The notes under the pieces are model-generated. The model saw nothing but the letters and a program-made list of their open reading frames with translations. It had not been told where the DNA came from and searched no databases. A DNA stretch of 64,000 nucleotides from Parvibaculum sp963975745. Its GTDB lineage: Bacteria > Pseudomonadota > Alphaproteobacteria > Parvibaculales > Parvibaculaceae. A program made the translations under genes and the position numbers. The stretch spans positions 124,001 through 188,000 of the forward strand of contig NZ_CAXBIB010000001.1 in NCBI RefSeq assembly GCF_963975745.1, given 5' to 3'. Shown piece after piece: positions 61,387 through 64,000 of this stretch. Numbering within the stretch: position 1 is the stretch's first letter; every line of letters starts with the position of its first letter.

Positions 61387-62766
61387 GTGTGGACGGCTCC
61401 CGCCTTCGGCATTTGAGTGCCAAGATTGGGTTTGCTGTTCAACACAATCAGGGGAGCCGCCCATGAGCGAGATTATCACGATCAGTTTGGACATCGCCAA
61501 GAACGTATTTCAGGTTCACGGGATTGATGGGTCGGGAGGTATCGTTATCCGCCGGAACTTGAGGCGCGGGGATGTAGCTGGGTTCTTTGGCTTACCCCCT
61601 GCCTGGTTGGCATGGAAGCCTGCGCGACTTCGCATTATTGGGCTCGAGTTCTGATGGAACTGGGTCATGAGGTGAAGCTGATGCCGCCGACCTATGTGAA
61701 GGCTTATCTCAAGCGTCAGAAGAACGATGCCGCGGACGCCGAGGCAATCTGCGAGGCCGTGACCCGGCCGAACATGCGGTTTGTGCTAGTGAAGTCAGCC
61801 GAGCAGCAGGGCGTGTTGATGCTTCACCGAAGTCGGGAGCTCCTTATCCGCCAGCGAACGATGCTGATCAATGGACTGAGGGCGCATCTGGCGGAGTTCG
61901 GGATCGTCATGCGGCAAGGCATCGCCGGGGTCTCGACCTTGATGACGCTGGTCGAAGATTACGAGCATGACCTCTTCCCGGAGATTGCCCGGGAAGCCTT
62001 GTTGAGTTTGGTGGCTCAGTTGCGCGACGCCTATGAACGGATATCGGTGATCGACCGGCAAATCCTGGTCTGGCATCGTTCAAATGAAGAGAGCCGGCGG
62101 CTTGAGACCATCCCCGGGATCGGACCGATCACAGCGAGTGCGATGGTGGCGACGATCACGGATCCCACCCTCTTCCGCAGCGGCCGAGACCTCGCCGCCT
62201 GGATTGGCCTTGTTCCCCGCCAGAACTCGAACGGCGGCAAGGAACGACTGGGGCACATAAGCAAAAAGGGTGACAGCTATCTCCGCCGGTTGCTCATCAC
62301 CGGTGCCATTGCCATGTTGCGGTTTGCCCACAAAGGGCAAGGCGGTCGAACGACACAATGGGCGGCGAACTTGCTCAGCCGCAAGCCTTACAAGGTCGCC
62401 GCCGCGGCGCTGGCAATCAAGATGGCGCGGATCGTCTGGGCGGTCATGACGCGACAGGAAGAGTTCCGGCCACGGCTGGCAAGCTGACATCGCCGGGACG
62501 ACGTTGACTTGACTTGAACTTGATGGACAGTGAATTGGTGAGGTGCTGAGGATGTGATGACGATACGGGTCGACACCCGGGATCAGAAGAACCCGTCTAA
62601 CAGTGGCTGCGTCTTTGAACGCGATGACCTGAATGGGATCTGATCTTGCGGACTTCATCATGGCCAGCGGCATAACATTGCCGCACATCAAAGGCCGGAC
62701 ACATGACCGCCACCGACCCAAGCGTTCTCTATCCAAAAGTCCTTGCCAAAAGGGGGCCGTCCACAC
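61387..62766 (+). mobile_element. IS110-family insertion sequence
   Basis: About 1.38 kb bounded by imperfect inverted repeats: GTGTGGACGGCTCCC at 61387-61401 and GGGGGCCGTCCACAC at 62752-62766 (14 of 15 match). The single transposase gene lies between. Subterminal inverted repeats of this kind fit the IS1111 subgroup; the exact element ends could be a few bases outside. Its right end touches an IS3-type end, so it landed in or beside an older element. Confidence 0.82.
61463..62487 (+). pseudogene. IS110-family transposase, frameshifted
   Basis: The N-terminal DEDD domain (ISLDIAKNVFQVHG, Asp10) is in one frame to about 61600; the rest (EACATSHYWARVL, KTND-type KNDAADAEAICEA, and the C-terminal IPGIGPITASAM and GLVPRQNSNGGK motifs of the transposase_20 domain) continues in another from 61600 to 62487. 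The break is at a run of five C (61595-61599); one more C would restore a single 341-residue frame. Either the copy is dead or the run is a sequencing error. Confidence 0.88.
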
Positions 62767-62770
62767 ATGC

Positions 62771-63100
62771 CCCTTGGAAACTGGACCGTTTGAAGCCTGA
62801 AAATTCTAGTCAAAGAACTTTTGCCCAACCTTGGACCGGGTGGGCTGGTAAATTCCGGCTTCATCTGACCGCAGGCTGGCCGGGGTTGCCGGCCGGAAGA
62901 TGAAGCTTGATCGGCACTTCGTTTCCGATCGCACTGTGCGGTCGGACCTCGTTGTAGTCTCTACGCCAAGCCCCGCGTTTTTGATCGCGCTTCGTCGAGG
63001 CTCAGGAACCAGTTGGCATTCAGGCACTCCGCCCGGAACTTGCTATTGAGGCTTTCGATGAAGGGTTGCGGAGCCTTGCCATCTTTGCGCTTCGTCCATA
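62771..63100 (-). mobile_element. IS3-family remnant: end copy C and transposase 3' fragment
   Basis: On the minus strand, from about 63090 to the TGA at 62861-62863, the sequence encodes pieces of an IS3 OrfB C-terminus: FIESLNSKFRAECLNANWF then, after a frameshift near 62970, WRRDYNEVRPHSAIGNEVP and IKLHLPAGNPGQPAVR. The element end follows (26-bp core at 62781-62806, two mismatches to copies A and B). The 5' part is missing and the outer tip is cut by the IS110 element. Confidence 0.82.
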
Positions 63101-63110
63101 AGATCGCCGG

Positions 63111-63506
63111 ATGACGCGCCGCCAATCCTCGCTGAAAGCTTCCTTGACGGTGCTGTGCATTGTCTTGATGGCCACTTTTTCAGCGGCGTCCACCGTGCAG
63201 GCCTTGCACGAACTGGAGCATCAGTGGGACGCGGCGGGCGAACACGATCATCATCCGGTCAATCAGCTTGCTGCTGCCTTCGCCGGAATCGACGGAAGCG
63301 GCGACAAGGCGGACCGGGATGGCACTGCAGGCCCCGGACATCATCACCATGGGGACGGTCAGCCAAATTTGCCCATCTGGGCCAGCGCGGGCATATGCAT
63401 TGATCGGAACGAGGACAGGTTAGCGATTGCGCCGGAGCGCGCCTTGTCCGATATGCCAATCTACGGCCCCGAACGTCCTCCCAAACATCTCTCAGCCAGC
63501 GTTTGA
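63111..63506 (+). CDS. Small exported His-rich protein (metal-efflux leader)
   Basis: A 131-residue protein with a signal-like segment (about 10-30), LHELEHQWDAAGEHDHH and a GHHHHGDG cluster, then an LxxWASAG stretch and a Pro-rich end (YGPERPPKHL). His-rich proteins of this kind commonly precede CzcCBA/CusCBA operons. ATG 63111 lies at the edge of the IS3 remnant, so its promoter may lie in or have been supplied by the remnant. The TolC-type gene follows 53 nt later. Confidence 0.7.
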   Translation: MTRRQSSLKASLTVLCIVLMATFSAASTVQALHELEHQWDAAGEHDHHPVNQLAAAFAGIDGSGDKADRDGTAGPGHHHHGDGQPNLPIWASAGICIDRNEDRLAIAPERALSDMPIYGPERPPKHLSASV

Positions 63507-63559
63507 CCGCCCGCATCCCCGGATGCGGCCTAATTCATGTCTGCCTGTGAGATCATATC

Positions 63560-64000
63560 ATGCCGCTCATCCGCGATGCGCGCCGTCTGGCGCTCTACCG
63601 GCTTGTGTTACCGTTCGGTGGTGCACTTCTCGCACTGTTTTCAGGGACCGACGCTGTCGCACAACCTCAGACTCTAACCTTGTCCGACGTCCTCGCGCGG
63701 ACAATTAGTTACGACCCGACAGCGAGAGCCGGTGCCGCACGTATCCGGGCCGCCGAGGCCAATCTCGACCAGGCCGATACGAGGCCCAATCCGGTTCTCG
63801 GTATCGAAATGGAGGATTTCGCCGGATCGGGCAATTATTCGCGTTTTGACGAGACGTCGACCACACTTTATTACGAGGAGTTGTGGGAGCGCGGCGGCAA
63901 ACGAAAAGCTCGAACGGATATCGCCGGAGCGGAACTGACACTGGCCGAAAAGCGAAGAACCGCCAACCTGCTCGATCTGGCAGCCGAGGCGCAGGCCGCG
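63560..64000 (+). CDS. TolC/CusC/CzcC-type outer-membrane efflux protein (5' part)
   Basis: The first 147 codons of a gene that runs off the right edge. Signal peptide (about 1-36, ALLALFSGTDAVAQ), then the first helical hairpin of an outer-membrane factor: LTLSDVLARTISYDPTARAG, RAAEANLDQADTRPNPVLG and YYEELWERGGKRKAR. This pattern is of the CzcC/CusC branch. It is the presumed start of another metal RND operon (outer-membrane protein first) after the His-rich leader. Confidence 0.88.
   Translation, partial: MPLIRDARRLALYRLVLPFGGALLALFSGTDAVAQPQTLTLSDVLARTISYDPTARAGAARIRAAEANLDQADTRPNPVLGIEMEDFAGSGNYSRFDETSTTLYYEELWERGGKRKARTDIAGAELTLAEKRRTANLLDLAAEAQAA

Noticed and set aside
62806..63027. 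A 73-codon minus-strand frame inside the IS3 remnant
   Set aside because: It is a different frame from the transposase homology; the recognisable OrfB pieces lie in the other two frames.

Overview
The window reads as a high-GC alphaproteobacterial chromosome, most likely Hyphomicrobiales and close to Parvibaculum-like genera. The reasons are the gene orders pyrG-kdsA ... eno-ftsB-pdhABC-lpd-lipA and ispDF | dusB-ntrBC-ntrYX-trkA-dat-hfq-hflX, a pyruvate dehydrogenase E1 beta with its own lipoyl domain, the fused IspDF, and frequent TTG/GTG starts with 4-nt stop/start overlaps. The genus is inference; no rRNA or tRNA gene was found to anchor it.

Bases 1-5601 are core genes: the first codons of a divergent gene, tpiA, a cold-shock gene with promoter and terminator, three small conserved ORFs, secG, pyrG and kdsA. 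Bases 5602-11124 are an accessory signalling block: a LuxR-type regulator, a soluble histidine kinase, a membrane-anchored helical sensor-like protein in the same frame as the kinase, three single receiver-domain proteins and a degenerate LytM/EnvC-like exported protein. The block lies between the intact kdsA 3' end and a second, diverged copy of that 3' end (11125-11309), which looks like an insertion footprint.

Bases 11300-16977 hold a TetR-PhyH pair, the queuosine precursor operon queC-E-D-F (with an unusual QueD), eno and ftsB. Bases 17151-25950 hold the pyruvate dehydrogenase operon (E1 alpha, lipoyl-E1 beta, E2, E3), a sulfatase, a PAS protein, lipoyl synthase (which makes the PDH cofactor) and a RatA/Coq10-like protein. 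Bases 25957-28093 hold ispDF-pgpA-pncC on the minus strand. Bases 28221-39872 hold the nitrogen regulatory array dusB-ntrB-ntrC-ntrY-ntrX-trkA-dat-hfq-hflX, with a striking inverted repeat at its 5' end.

Bases 39881-43800 hold an inositol-monophosphatase-like enzyme, a REP-like element, mazG, a GPH-type transporter and a glyoxalase-II-like hydrolase. Bases 43897-49978 are a tightly coupled minus-strand operon: acyl-CoA synthetase, E1 alpha, E1 beta and E2 of a second 2-oxoacid (acetoin-like) dehydrogenase, a stand-alone acyl carrier protein, and an SDR placed just downstream.

From about 50 kb to the right edge the window is a mosaic metal-resistance island. It holds a CopL/DUF2946-like small protein, a CusBA (Cu/Ag) efflux pair, a mercury module (merR divergent from merT-P-F-A) with a clear operator, several small exported Met/His/Cys-rich proteins, a frameshifted IS110-family element, an IS3-type transposase remnant, three copies of one IS-end sequence at module boundaries, and the first 147 codons of a TolC/CusC-type outer-membrane protein running off the end.
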